The position numbers were made by a program, and so were the translations under genes. A stretch of 38,649 nt of DNA, taken from NCBI GenBank assembly GCA_017450695.1, contig JAFSTA010000050.1, forward strand, positions 1 through 38,649. The letters are read 5' to 3'. The notes under the pieces were generated by a model. That model saw nothing but the letters and a program-made list of their open reading frames with translations, made no database searches and was not told where the DNA came from. Every line of letters starts with the position of its first letter. Positions within the stretch are counted from its first letter, which is position 1. This stretch comes from Kiritimatiellia bacterium. GTDB lineage: Bacteria; Verrucomicrobiota; Kiritimatiellia; RFP12; UBA1067. Positions 6,874-15,402 of the stretch are shown one piece after another.

Positions 6874-9357
6874 ATGGCTGATGTTATAAAGAGTCGAGAG
6901 GACATGGGACTGGACACCGCGCTTCCGCACCTGGTGGAAGAGCTAAAGATCGCGCCGCTCCAAATCGCGGCTGTCGCCAAATTGCTGGCAGAGGGAAACA
7001 CGATCCCGTTCATCGCACGTTACCGGAAAGAGATGCACGGGAATCTGGACGAGGTGCAAATCTCCAAGATTCAAGAGCGGTTGACCTATTATAAAGAACT
7101 GGAGGATCGCCGTTCCACGATCTTGAACTCCATCGAGGAACAGGGTAAACTGACGGATGAGCTGAAGGCGAAAATCCTCACCTGCCAGTCAAAGACCGCG
7201 CTGGAAGACCTCTACCTTCCCTACAAGCCCAAGCGTCGTACCCGTGCGATGGTCGCGCGCGAAAAGGGACTCGAACCGCTTGCGAAACTCATCCTCTCCC
7301 AGTTGCATGCGGTCTCCGCGACCGATGTCGCCGACGCGAAAGAGGGCAAGGAGATTACGGAGAGTTCGGGGCAACCGATCTCGCTGGCGGAAGCTGCCGC
7401 CCTCTTTATCGATGCGGAAAAAGGCGTTGCCGACGCGGAAAGCGCGTTGGCCGGAGCCAAGGACATTGTGGCGGAATTGATTTCCGAGAACGCCGAGGTG
7501 CGCGGCATGGTACGCAAGGCGTATGAGAAAACCGCCAAGGTCGTTTCGACCGTCGTGGAACCGAAACCGCAAGAGCCGACGAAGTTCGAGCAGTATTACG
7601 ATTTCAGCGAACCGCTCGCGGATATTCCCTCCCACCGGTTCCTCGCCATCCGGCGAGGACAGACGGAAGGCGTGCTGCGCGTGAAGCTCTCGTGCGATCC
7701 CGTGCCGATGCTTGAAAAGATTCGGGAGATCTATTCGCTGGACAAGGCATCGCCTTTCGCCGATGCGCTGGGTGAAGCGATCGACGACGGATACAAGCGC
7801 CTGATCGCGCCCAGTGTCGAAGTCGATGTGACGGTGGAGCAGAAGATGAAGGCGGACCGCGCGGCGGTCGAGGTCTTTGCCGAGAACCTGCGCAACCTCC
7901 TGCTCGCCGCGCCGCTGGGTGAACAGAAGATCATCGGAATCGACCCCGGCATCCGCACGGGCTGCAAGTGTGTCGCGCTGGACGCGACCGGAAAATTCTT
8001 GGAGAACTGCGTCATCTACATCCAGCGCGGGGCGCAGGAGATGATCGAGGCGAAGGTCAACATCTGCAAGCTCGTCGCCAAATACCGTCCCTACGCGATC
8101 GCCGTCGGCAACGGTACGGGCGGACGCGAGACGGAGGCGTTTGTCCGCGCCGTGCTGAAGGAGGCGGGCGCTTCGCACATCATGGTCATCCCCGTCAGCG
8201 AGGCGGGCGCCTCCGTGTACAGCGCGAGTGAAATCGCGCGTGAGGAATTCCCCGATCTAGACCTGACGGTTCGCGGCGCGATCTCGATCGGACGCCGCCT
8301 GCAGGATCCGTTGGCGGAACTGGTCAAGATCGACCCCAAGGCGATCGGCGTCGGGCAGTACCAGCACGACGTACACCAGCCGCTACTCGCAGCCAAGTTG
8401 GACGAGGTGGTCGTCAGCTGCGTGAACCGCGTGGGCGTGGAACTGAACACGGCGAGCGCGCCGCTGCTCACGCGCGTTTCGGGTATCGGCGCCTCGATGG
8501 CGAAGAAGATCGTCGCGTTCCGCAATCAGAACGGCGCGTTCCAGTCCCGGCAGGATCTGACGAAAGTCCCCGGTCTCGGCGCGAAGACCTACGAACAGGC
8601 GGCGGGCTTCCTGCGTATCCGCGGGGCCGCCAATCCGCTGGACTCGTCGGGCGTGCATCCGGAACGCTACGCGCTGGTCGAAAAGATGGCGAAGGATTTG
8701 GGCGTGGAGGTCAAGAGCCTGGTCGGAAACGCGGAACTGGCGGACAAGATTCCGCTGGAGAAGTATGTCTCCGCCGACTCGTCAGTCAACTCGTCCGGCG
8801 TCGGGCTGCCGACCCTGAAGGACATCATCGCCGAACTGAAGAAGCCGGGGCGCGACCCTCGCGAACACTTCGAGAAACCGGCCTTCCGCGATGACGTGAC
8901 GGAACTGGAAGACGTGAAAGAGGGCATGGAGCTGGAAGGCATCGTGACCAACGTGACCGCCTTCGGCGCGTTTGTGGATATCGGGGTACACCAGGACGGA
9001 CTCGTCCATGTCTCCGAACTGGCCGACCACTTCGTTTCCGATCCGGCATCCGTCGTGAAGACGGGCGACCGCATCAAGGTCCGCGTCCTGTCGGTGGATG
9101 TCGCGCGCAAGCGCATCTCCCTCAGCGCGCGTTCGCAACGTGCCCCCGGCAGCGGAAACGCCCCGTCCCAGGCGCCGCGCGGCGAACGTCGGGGAGGCGG
9201 AAGCGAACAGGGTGGTCGCGGTGGCTTCTCCGGAGGACGTCCCCCGTTCCGCGGCGGAAGAGACAGCGGTTCCCGGCGCGACCGACCGCCGCGTGACCCG
9301 AAGAACCCGCACAGCGGAGGATTCAACTGCAACCCCTTCGCCAACCTGAATTTCTAG
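6874..9357 (+). CDS. tex: RNA-binding transcription accessory protein Tex with an RGG-rich tail
   Basis: An 827-residue cytoplasmic Tex/YhgF homologue. The N-terminal helical region contains the family stretch IPFIARYRKEM (about 47-57) and EDLYLPYKPKRRT; the YqgF nuclease-like fold begins at IIGIDPGIRTGCK (about 352-364); QYQHDV and helix-hairpin-helix segments (SGIGASMAKKIV, VPGLGAKTYEQAAGFLRI) follow; and an S1 domain (about 683-752) has GIVTNVTAFGAFVDIGV. Bacterial Tex is usually about 720-780 residues. Here the last roughly 70 residues are an extra tail rich in Gly, Arg and Ser with RGG and RGGRGG-like spacing, a composition typical of RNA-binding disordered tails. AGAGG about 10 nt upstream supports the ATG at 6874. 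Tex acts with RNA polymerase and RNA during elongation. The gene is monocistronic. Confidence 0.95.
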   Translation: MADVIKSREDMGLDTALPHLVEELKIAPLQIAAVAKLLAEGNTIPFIARYRKEMHGNLDEVQISKIQERLTYYKELEDRRSTILNSIEEQGKLTDELKAKILTCQSKTALEDLYLPYKPKRRTRAMVAREKGLEPLAKLILSQLHAVSATDVADAKEGKEITESSGQPISLAEAAALFIDAEKGVADAESALAGAKDIVAELISENAEVRGMVRKAYEKTAKVVSTVVEPKPQEPTKFEQYYDFSEPLADIPSHRFLAIRRGQTEGVLRVKLSCDPVPMLEKIREIYSLDKASPFADALGEAIDDGYKRLIAPSVEVDVTVEQKMKADRAAVEVFAENLRNLLLAAPLGEQKIIGIDPGIRTGCKCVALDATGKFLENCVIYIQRGAQEMIEAKVNICKLVAKYRPYAIAVGNGTGGRETEAFVRAVLKEAGASHIMVIPVSEAGASVYSASEIAREEFPDLDLTVRGAISIGRRLQDPLAELVKIDPKAIGVGQYQHDVHQPLLAAKLDEVVVSCVNRVGVELNTASAPLLTRVSGIGASMAKKIVAFRNQNGAFQSRQDLTKVPGLGAKTYEQAAGFLRIRGAANPLDSSGVHPERYALVEKMAKDLGVEVKSLVGNAELADKIPLEKYVSADSSVNSSGVGLPTLKDIIAELKKPGRDPREHFEKPAFRDDVTELEDVKEGMELEGIVTNVTAFGAFVDIGVHQDGLVHVSELADHFVSDPASVVKTGDRIKVRVLSVDVARKRISLSARSQRAPGSGNAPSQAPRGERRGGGSEQGGRGGFSGGRPPFRGGRDSGSRRDRPPRDPKNPHSGGFNCNPFANLNF

Positions 9358-9686
9358 GCAATAGGATTTGCCGGATTTGCCGATTGCCTGTCAGTTGGCT
9401 TGGCAGGCCGGGGAAGCGTGGTAAGCCGGATGAGCCGGGTAGGCGTTGCGGTCGCGACGGGGCGCGTCCCTCCCCTTCTCCGCGTGTCCCTATCTTCTCA
9501 GCTTCTCAGACTCTCAGCTTTTCAGCTTCTCAACTGGCGCGAAGCGCCTCTTAGGGGCGCAGCCCCATTTAGGCCCGTAGGGCCACTTAGGCGGCACAGC
9601 CGCCACTTATCTCAGTTTCCCCGAAAGCCGACGGCGAGGGCGCCGTCGCTACGCAGCTGGCGGCGTGAACCGCCGCCAAATTTGTC
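9358..9686. repeat. Composite intergenic repeat locus 3, the most complete copy
   Basis: From left to right: 9-bp GGATTTGCC-type words (9364-9408); a four-unit period-9 AAGCCGGNT array (9414-9449); the R hairpin (9450-9469); a five-unit 8-bp CTTCTCAG array (9494-9533); four tandem mini-hairpins with 5-nt A/T spacers (9536-9609); and the D hairpin CGACGGCG-AGGG-CGCCGTCG (9629-9648) followed by a second stem, TGGCGGC/GCCGCCA. There is no protein-coding signal. Confidence 0.8.
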
Positions 9687-9715
9687 TTGAGGAAGCCTCG
9701 ATTCTTTGTTATGGT
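9687..9715 (+). promoter_or_regulatory. Predicted promoter of the secreted phosphodiesterase gene
   Basis: TTGAGG (9687-9692), a 17-bp spacer and TATGGT (9710-9715) preceded by TGT. It starts just after the last repeat hairpin and 34 nt before the chosen ATG. Confidence 0.55.
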
Positions 9716-9748
9716 TTTTCCATCGTTTTTACGAAAGGAATTCTCGGG

Positions 9749-10660
9749 ATGAAAAAATCTGTTTTTGGAATGATCGGATTGTTTTTGTTGGCTCCGCTTT
9801 TCGTCTCTGCGCAGTCTGCCGCACGTCCGAACGCGATCGTGAAACATGTGGTGCTGATCGGGGTTGACGGGTTCGGCGCTCGGAACATCCCCTGGGATCA
9901 GATGCCGAACCTGCGCAAGCTGCGCGACAACGGGTTGTACACGCCGGGACGGAACTGCTTCCCGACGGCCTCCGCGATCAACTGGGCGACCGCGCTGATG
10001 GGCACGACGGTGGATTTCCACGGATATCGCAAGTGGAACAGCAAGAAGCCGGATGTCGAGGCCTACCAGCTCACGGCGAAGGGAAAGCCGCCGTGCATCT
10101 TCTCTGAGATCCGCCGCCAGGATCCGAACGCCTACACGGTCTCCATTTTCGACTGGGACGGCATCGGGTTTGTCCATGAGACGAACGATGTCTCCACCTC
10201 TGTCTTCTTCCCCCACGACGCCGAAAACTATCTGGATCAGGAAAAGAAGGAAACCGAACGGATGATTCAGGAACTGGCGAAGAAGCCGACGCTAGCCTTC
10301 CTCTACTTCGGCCGCGTTGATTCAACCGGACACAAAATGGGATGGGGCACGCCGGAGTATATCCAGGCTTGCGTGGATACGGACGAGCACATCGGCAAGG
10401 TTGTCGCCTACCTCAACGAGAGCGGCATGATGCAGGACACGGCCATTCTGCTGATCGCGGATCACGGCGGTCACGACAAGGGACACGGCGATGCCACGCT
10501 GGCTTGCTACGACATTCCTTTCCTGATTTATAGCCCAAAACTCGCGGGTTACAAATTCCGCCAGCCGGTCTATCTGCCGGACACCGCTCCGACCGTCGCC
10601 TGGTTGCTCGGTTACGAGGTCTTCGAGGGCTGGCGCGGCCGTCCCGCGCTGAAGCGCTAA
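9749..10660 (+). CDS. Exported alkaline-phosphatase-superfamily phosphodiesterase (NPP-like)
   Basis: A 303-residue protein with a Sec signal peptide (about 1-21, ending FVSAQS). Metal-site motifs of the nucleotide pyrophosphatase/phosphodiesterase group are present: VVLIGVDGFG with Asp40, FPTASAINW with the likely Thr/Ser nucleophile (73-75), RVDSTGHKMG with Asp191 and His195, and IADHGGHDKGHGD with Asp238, His239 and nearby His residues. It probably hydrolyses phosphodiester or phosphomonoester bonds outside the cytoplasm; the substrate is unknown. The start at 9749 is set by AAGGAA 8 nt upstream and by the promoter that precedes it. It leads a same-strand block of exported proteins. Confidence 0.85.
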   Translation: MKKSVFGMIGLFLLAPLFVSAQSAARPNAIVKHVVLIGVDGFGARNIPWDQMPNLRKLRDNGLYTPGRNCFPTASAINWATALMGTTVDFHGYRKWNSKKPDVEAYQLTAKGKPPCIFSEIRRQDPNAYTVSIFDWDGIGFVHETNDVSTSVFFPHDAENYLDQEKKETERMIQELAKKPTLAFLYFGRVDSTGHKMGWGTPEYIQACVDTDEHIGKVVAYLNESGMMQDTAILLIADHGGHDKGHGDATLACYDIPFLIYSPKLAGYKFRQPVYLPDTAPTVAWLLGYEVFEGWRGRPALKR

Positions 10661-10680
10661 CCGAAACCGCATGGTGAGGT

Positions 10681-10712
10681 TCTGCGTGACGGCGGAAACA
10701 CCGTCGCTATGC
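10681..10712 (+). repeat. Divergent copy of the D hairpin
   Basis: GACGG (10688-10692) and CCGTC (10701-10705), with CGCTATGCG after the stem, match the D module of other gaps (stem followed by CGCTACGC). The loop here is longer and AT-richer. Confidence 0.45.
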
Positions 10713-10734
10713 GCGCGTCAAACGGGAGAAGCCT

Positions 10735-13026
10735 ATGAATCTGGTGCGGATTGGCGGGAGAGGGAATTGGTTGCGGATCGGGTTGCTCGTCTGCTGTACT
10801 GTTACGGGATGGGCGGGCGTCACGGAAACGGATTTCACGACGGAATCCGGCACGGCGTGGGTTTGTCCCGACGGCTGGACTTCCGTAAAAATCACCGAAC
10901 GGTATAGTGGCGGCGGCGTGAAGTTGAATACCACCGGTGCCTCCTTGACAACCGCCCCGTATTCCGGTTCCGTCACCTCGGTCGTCTTTGCGGTTCGTAT
11001 CCGTCCGTCCACATCTGCCAGCAACAAGGGAACGGACATCGACCTTTCGGTTTCGGCAGGAACGGCAAGCGTGTCGGGAACGCCCGCACAGACCTTCTCG
11101 ATTCTCTCCGAAAGTACGAGCCAGTCTTTGACCAACCTCACCGTCGCCTTCCCCGAGTCGAATGACATCCGTGTCGTCCAGCTGAAGGTGGATCAACGGA
11201 CGAAAGGCGCGGTGGAACTCAATTCCGTCACCGCGTACTGGGTGGACGGTTCCGCGCCCCTCGCATTGAGCGTCCCCGTGATCAACGAGGAAACCGCCCT
11301 TTCCGCAACCGGATTCACGGCATCCTGGTCCGCCGTGCAGGGGGCGGCAGCTTATCTCTTCCGAATCGCCAGCCTGCAAGTCACGGACGCGTCGCCCGGC
11401 ACGGCGATCTTCACCGAAACCTTTGAACCGTCCGCAGCATACAGTACGACCGCGATCAAGCAGTTCGACAATTACACCGACATGCCGGGCTGGAGCGGTG
11501 AGAAAGTTTATCCTTCCCCGGGCGCCCTGCGGATCGGTTCTACATCCGCCCGCGGCTGGCTCCTCTCCCCTTCCATCGCCCTTCCCGCACAAAGCGGCAA
11601 CTATGCGGTGAGTTTCGATGCCGCGATCTACAGCGCATCGGAGGCCGAGGACGCACGTGTCCAACTCGTCACAAACAGCGGAAACACGACCTCGCTAATC
11701 GAGACGCTCTCCCTCACAACGGCGACCAACACCTACACCATCCCCTTCGAGGCCACCGCCGGGCAAAGCGTCCAGTTCTGTTTCGAATCGGGCGAACGGA
11801 TCAAGAGCTGCCGCTTCCTGTTGGATCGCGTGCGCGTCCTCACCGGATACTCCGATGGCCATATCGCGACGAACTGGATCGGGACGGAAAGCGGCGGCGA
11901 GGTGGTAGGGACCTCCACGAACCTGACGCAGCTTTCCGTCGGGACATACGGGTATCAGGTCAAGGCACTGGAGCAAGCGGGGACGACAGGTGCGCTGGAT
12001 TCCGTGTGGTCCACCATGCGGGAGGTCACGCTGCAACCGTCCGTCCCGCCGGTCGTGACAGCAGAGACGCGGCAACAGGCATGGGTGGACGAGTCCCTGA
12101 CCATCCCCGTGACGGTCGCGAAAACCGATGCCGACGCATTGACGGGATTTTCCGCCGTCACGGAAGCGACGGGCGTGACAACATGGACGCTGGTAAGCGA
12201 AAACGCTTCCACCGTCACCTACCGGGTTACCTACACGCCCGTTGCGGCGGATGCGGGCGAACAGCAGATTCAAGTGCAGGCGTCGGACAAGGACGGAACC
12301 GGAACGGCGACGATTCTCGTCCAGGTTTATCCGGCTGGAACACCATCGGTTGTACTCGCACAGGCGAAAGGGACATACGCGCAGGATTTCAACGCGCTGA
12401 CGAACTTTGCCTCGTCCGCAGCGGACAGGACGGGGTGGCACAACCTCTCCATGCCGCTCCCTGCCTGGCAGGCGTATTTCGGCAAAGCACCGGTGACGGA
12501 GATGCTGACCAAGACGAACGGGACGGCGACGGGATTCTACGTCTATCCCCGCCACCCCGAAACGGAAGATTTCTCCATCGGGACCTGTGGCGGTAGCGGC
12601 TCCTCCTGCGTCTTCGGGTGCGTGTTCACCAACGCCACGGCAGAAACCCTGACGGAGCTGACCGTCTCCTTCCAAGCCGCACAGTGGTATGTCGGGAACA
12701 GCAATGTCGAAACGCTCGTCTTCCAATACTGCGTGACCAACCGCTGGGTGTCGCTTGACGAAGTGCCGGCGGCAAGCTGGCAGGGAGTGGAGGCGCTGGC
12801 ATTCCGTTCGACAGTCGCCCTGCTCGAAGGCGAGTCGAGATACCATACCTTTGCGCAAGAGGCCAAGACGGGCGCGATTCCGAACGAGCTGCCGCCGGGC
12901 GAACTGCTCCTGATCCGCTGGGTGGATCCGGACGACGCGGGGAACGACCACCGTTTCGCGGTTGACGACTTCATCCTCTCGTGGAAAGGCAAATACCCGA
13001 CCGGCACAACCTTCCTGATCCGCTAG
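10735..13026 (+). CDS. Large secreted surface-type protein with fibronectin/Ig-like modules
   Basis: A 763-residue protein with an N-terminal signal segment (about 13-28, LRIGLLVCCTVTGWAG). The rest is Thr/Ser-rich beta sequence. A fibronectin-III-like repeat begins near PVINEETALSATGFTASWSAVQGA and is interrupted by a jelly-roll-like insert (TIFTETFEPS to FLLDRVRVLTGYS). An Ig-like domain follows (PPVVTAETRQQAWVDESLTIPVTV to ILVQVYPAG), then a C-terminal jelly-roll-like domain ending DDFILSWKGKYP. No enzyme motif, LPXTG or autotransporter barrel is seen. GGGAGAAG just upstream supports the ATG. It lies 74 nt after the phosphodiesterase gene, so the two may be co-transcribed. Function unknown; binding to a surface or a glycan is only a guess. 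Confidence 0.7.
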   Translation: MNLVRIGGRGNWLRIGLLVCCTVTGWAGVTETDFTTESGTAWVCPDGWTSVKITERYSGGGVKLNTTGASLTTAPYSGSVTSVVFAVRIRPSTSASNKGTDIDLSVSAGTASVSGTPAQTFSILSESTSQSLTNLTVAFPESNDIRVVQLKVDQRTKGAVELNSVTAYWVDGSAPLALSVPVINEETALSATGFTASWSAVQGAAAYLFRIASLQVTDASPGTAIFTETFEPSAAYSTTAIKQFDNYTDMPGWSGEKVYPSPGALRIGSTSARGWLLSPSIALPAQSGNYAVSFDAAIYSASEAEDARVQLVTNSGNTTSLIETLSLTTATNTYTIPFEATAGQSVQFCFESGERIKSCRFLLDRVRVLTGYSDGHIATNWIGTESGGEVVGTSTNLTQLSVGTYGYQVKALEQAGTTGALDSVWSTMREVTLQPSVPPVVTAETRQQAWVDESLTIPVTVAKTDADALTGFSAVTEATGVTTWTLVSENASTVTYRVTYTPVAADAGEQQIQVQASDKDGTGTATILVQVYPAGTPSVVLAQAKGTYAQDFNALTNFASSAADRTGWHNLSMPLPAWQAYFGKAPVTEMLTKTNGTATGFYVYPRHPETEDFSIGTCGGSGSSCVFGCVFTNATAETLTELTVSFQAAQWYVGNSNVETLVFQYCVTNRWVSLDEVPAASWQGVEALAFRSTVALLEGESRYHTFAQEAKTGAIPNELPPGELLLIRWVDPDDAGNDHRFAVDDFILSWKGKYPTGTTFLIR

Positions 13027-13204
13027 CCGCATCCCACGCGAGACGCCCGCTGGCTTGCCTAGTAGTTCAGGGTTGGGTGGTTGGGTAGTTGGGTAGTTGG
13101 GTGGTCGATCGCAGTCGATAGCAGTCGATAGCCATCGATAGCTATCGATTATTTCCTATTGTCTGCTTCTCAGCTGGCGCGAAGCGCCCCTCTCCTTTTC
13201 GTAT
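13027..13204. repeat. Composite intergenic repeat locus 4 with G-quadruplex motif and period-10 CGAT array
   Basis: An exact 8-bp array of four GGTTGGGT/AGTTGGGT units (13071-13102) gives four GGG tracts with 5-nt loops (13075-13101). It is followed by five CGAT tetramers exactly 10 bp apart (13106, 13116, 13126, 13136, 13146) ending in the 16-bp palindrome ATCGATAGCTATCGAT (13134-13149), one CTTCTCAG unit, and the mini-hairpin GGCGC-GAA-GCGCC. Confidence 0.8.
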
Positions 13205-13233
13205 TTGAACGGCTTCGCAAAATATGGTATGAT
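13205..13233 (+). promoter_or_regulatory. Predicted promoter of the Pmp-like gene
   Basis: TTGAAC (13205-13210), a 17-bp spacer and TATGAT (13228-13233) preceded by TGG. Its position rules out the longer in-frame start at 13159 and supports the ATG at 13276. Confidence 0.65.
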
Positions 13234-13275
13234 TTTATTTTTCAGAGTGAGAGAAGTGGAAAGGCTTGGTTCCAG

Positions 13276-15348
13276 ATGGCAAGAAAGTATTGGGCTGTGA
13301 TATGCGGCATTCTCGCGTTCGCTTGGACAGGCGATGCGACAACCTATTATGTTTCCATGACTGGAGATGATACGAACGACGGTAAGTCTGCTGCCACCGC
13401 GTTCCGTACGGTCGCGAAAGGTTTCGCCACGATCCACGACAAAAGCAGGCGCGACGAGCTGATCATCGGCGCGGGACATTACACGGTCACAAAAGTTCTC
13501 TCCTTCGCGGGAGAATATTCCAACACGGAGCCGGACGTAGCGCGTGGCGAGACGGGGAATCCTGAAGATGTGGTGATCGATGCAGAAGGAAAGTGCAACA
13601 TCCTGAACACCACGCGCGGGGTTTTGGTCTCGGGCATTACCTTCCTGAATGGTGTCTCGACCGCAGGATTGACCGCCGGCGGAGTCCGCACCGGGAACGC
13701 GGAGAACGCGAACTATCTCTCCGTTGTCTCCAACTGCGTGATTTCCTCTTGTACCTGTACCAACAAAAACGCGAGTGCCGCTGCCTTCGTCGGTCCGAGC
13801 GGGCTGCTGGTCGATTGCGTCATCACGAACTGCACCGTGGAGGCGAACAGCTGTGGAACTGTGACACTTAACAGTGGCGCGATCGTCTCCAACTGCATGA
13901 TCGCGGCCAACATCTCGCATCACGAGAGCGGGACTTCCGGTATCTACGGTTACCAAGGAGCGCGAAACGCACAGGTGATCAACTGTCGCATCCTGCGCAA
14001 TGCCGCCCCCTACGCGGCGGCGGCTTTACAGGTGACGAATCTAGAGAGATGCGAAATCGCAGGGAATGTTGCGACGGCAGACTTGCACAACGGAGCTGCC
14101 GTCTATCACAACTACGGCAGTACAGCTTTCTGTGCGACGAACTGTCTCTTCGAGGCGAACACCAATCTCTGCTGGGAAGGATGTGGAGCGGCAATCTACA
14201 TTTCCCACGCGGACACCGTGACAAACGAGGTCATCGATTGCCGGTTTGTCGGCAACGTGGCGAGTAACACGGCGGGCGCGGTGCAGTGTACGGTCGGCGG
14301 GGAGACCTCGCTGGTGCGGTTCTCGCGCTGCCGTTTCGCGCAAAACCGCGCCCAAAACGGCGGTGCGTTCTGCTGCAGCGGTCTCGGATACATCGATTTC
14401 ACCGATTGCTCCTTCGAGGGGAACGAGGCGACGGAACAGGGCGGCGCCCTGCAGCAGACGGACCAGGTCAACCTCTCGATGACCGGTTGCCGCCTCGAAG
14501 GAAACCATGCGGGCGACAGCGGGGGCGGCATCAGCTTCCAGCAACGCCACTCCGGCGCGGACTTCGCCGCCACGAACTGCGTATTCGCCTCGAACACGGC
14601 GGTCAACTACGGCGGGGGCGCAGCCGTGGACAGTATCAACGTAAAAGACGGCGAGGACAACAACACGACCTATCCGCTCTATCCGCTCTACGGGGCGTTT
14701 TACTCCTGTATTTTTACGAACAATTTGGCGACGAAGGGTGGCGGCGGCTTTTGGTTACGCGAAAACAAGAAGCGTCCGGCTTCGGTGCAAAACCGCCCGT
14801 TGACCTTCCGCAATTGCCTCTTCGCGCGGAACACGGTAACCGGAACTGCGCAATACGACGCAGGCGGCGGACTCTACCTCGTTTCGTATGCCTATCCAGA
14901 AATCGATGCCTGTACGATTACGGACAACGACACCAAGTGGGGAGGCGCGGGCCTTTACCACCGCTGGTACATTGTCCTGCGCAACACCATTGTCGCGAAC
15001 AACCGCCAGAACGGCGTTCTGAACAGTTCCAATGACGACTGGTTCCGGTCGGGTTCCGGCGTCACGGTATCGAACTGCTGCGCCTGGTCGTTGCCGAAAA
15101 ACGCCGACGCGAAACCGTTGTTCACGGGCAGCACCCACTCGTTCTCGGCGAATCCCTTCTTCGCGGACTTCGCGGCAGGCGACTACACGTTGCTTTCCCT
15201 CTCGCCCTGCCGCAACGCGGGAACCTATCAGGAATGGATGGATGGGGCGACGGACCTGACAGGGAACGCCCGCATTTTCGGCGAGAAGGTGGACATGGGA
15301 TGCTACGAGCGCGTCTATCAGCTAGGTACCATCCTGCAAGTGCATTGA
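13276..15348 (+). CDS. Secreted right-handed beta-helix protein with chlamydial Pmp-type motifs
   Basis: A 690-residue protein with a signal peptide (about 1-20, ending FAWTGDA). TTYYVSMTGDDTNDGKSAATAFRTV is the usual entry strand of DUF1565-type parallel beta-helix proteins. The body consists of Cys-rich helix turns, many with the polymorphic-membrane-protein pattern FxxN followed by GGA or GGG: RFAQNRAQNGGAF, SFEGNEATEQGGAL, RLEGNHAGDSGGGI, VFASNTAVNYGGGA, IFTNNLATKGGGGF. No beta-barrel autotransporter domain is present, so it should be released or attached by other means. GGAAAGG lies about 12 nt upstream of the start. Adhesion or polysaccharide binding are typical roles of the fold; nothing here shows lyase residues. 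Confidence 0.8.
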   Translation: MARKYWAVICGILAFAWTGDATTYYVSMTGDDTNDGKSAATAFRTVAKGFATIHDKSRRDELIIGAGHYTVTKVLSFAGEYSNTEPDVARGETGNPEDVVIDAEGKCNILNTTRGVLVSGITFLNGVSTAGLTAGGVRTGNAENANYLSVVSNCVISSCTCTNKNASAAAFVGPSGLLVDCVITNCTVEANSCGTVTLNSGAIVSNCMIAANISHHESGTSGIYGYQGARNAQVINCRILRNAAPYAAAALQVTNLERCEIAGNVATADLHNGAAVYHNYGSTAFCATNCLFEANTNLCWEGCGAAIYISHADTVTNEVIDCRFVGNVASNTAGAVQCTVGGETSLVRFSRCRFAQNRAQNGGAFCCSGLGYIDFTDCSFEGNEATEQGGALQQTDQVNLSMTGCRLEGNHAGDSGGGISFQQRHSGADFAATNCVFASNTAVNYGGGAAVDSINVKDGEDNNTTYPLYPLYGAFYSCIFTNNLATKGGGGFWLRENKKRPASVQNRPLTFRNCLFARNTVTGTAQYDAGGGLYLVSYAYPEIDACTITDNDTKWGGAGLYHRWYIVLRNTIVANNRQNGVLNSSNDDWFRSGSGVTVSNCCAWSLPKNADAKPLFTGSTHSFSANPFFADFAAGDYTLLSLSPCRNAGTYQEWMDGATDLTGNARIFGEKVDMGCYERVYQLGTILQVH

Positions 15349-15402
15349 CTGACGAATGGGACACGAACGGTAATCCGAACGACAAAAAGAATGGAGAAAC
15401 AG

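Noticed and set aside
11695-13032. 445-residue open frame on the minus strand
   Set aside because: It is a high-GC shadow of the secreted fibronectin-like gene; Arg/His/Gly-rich composition and no ribosome site.
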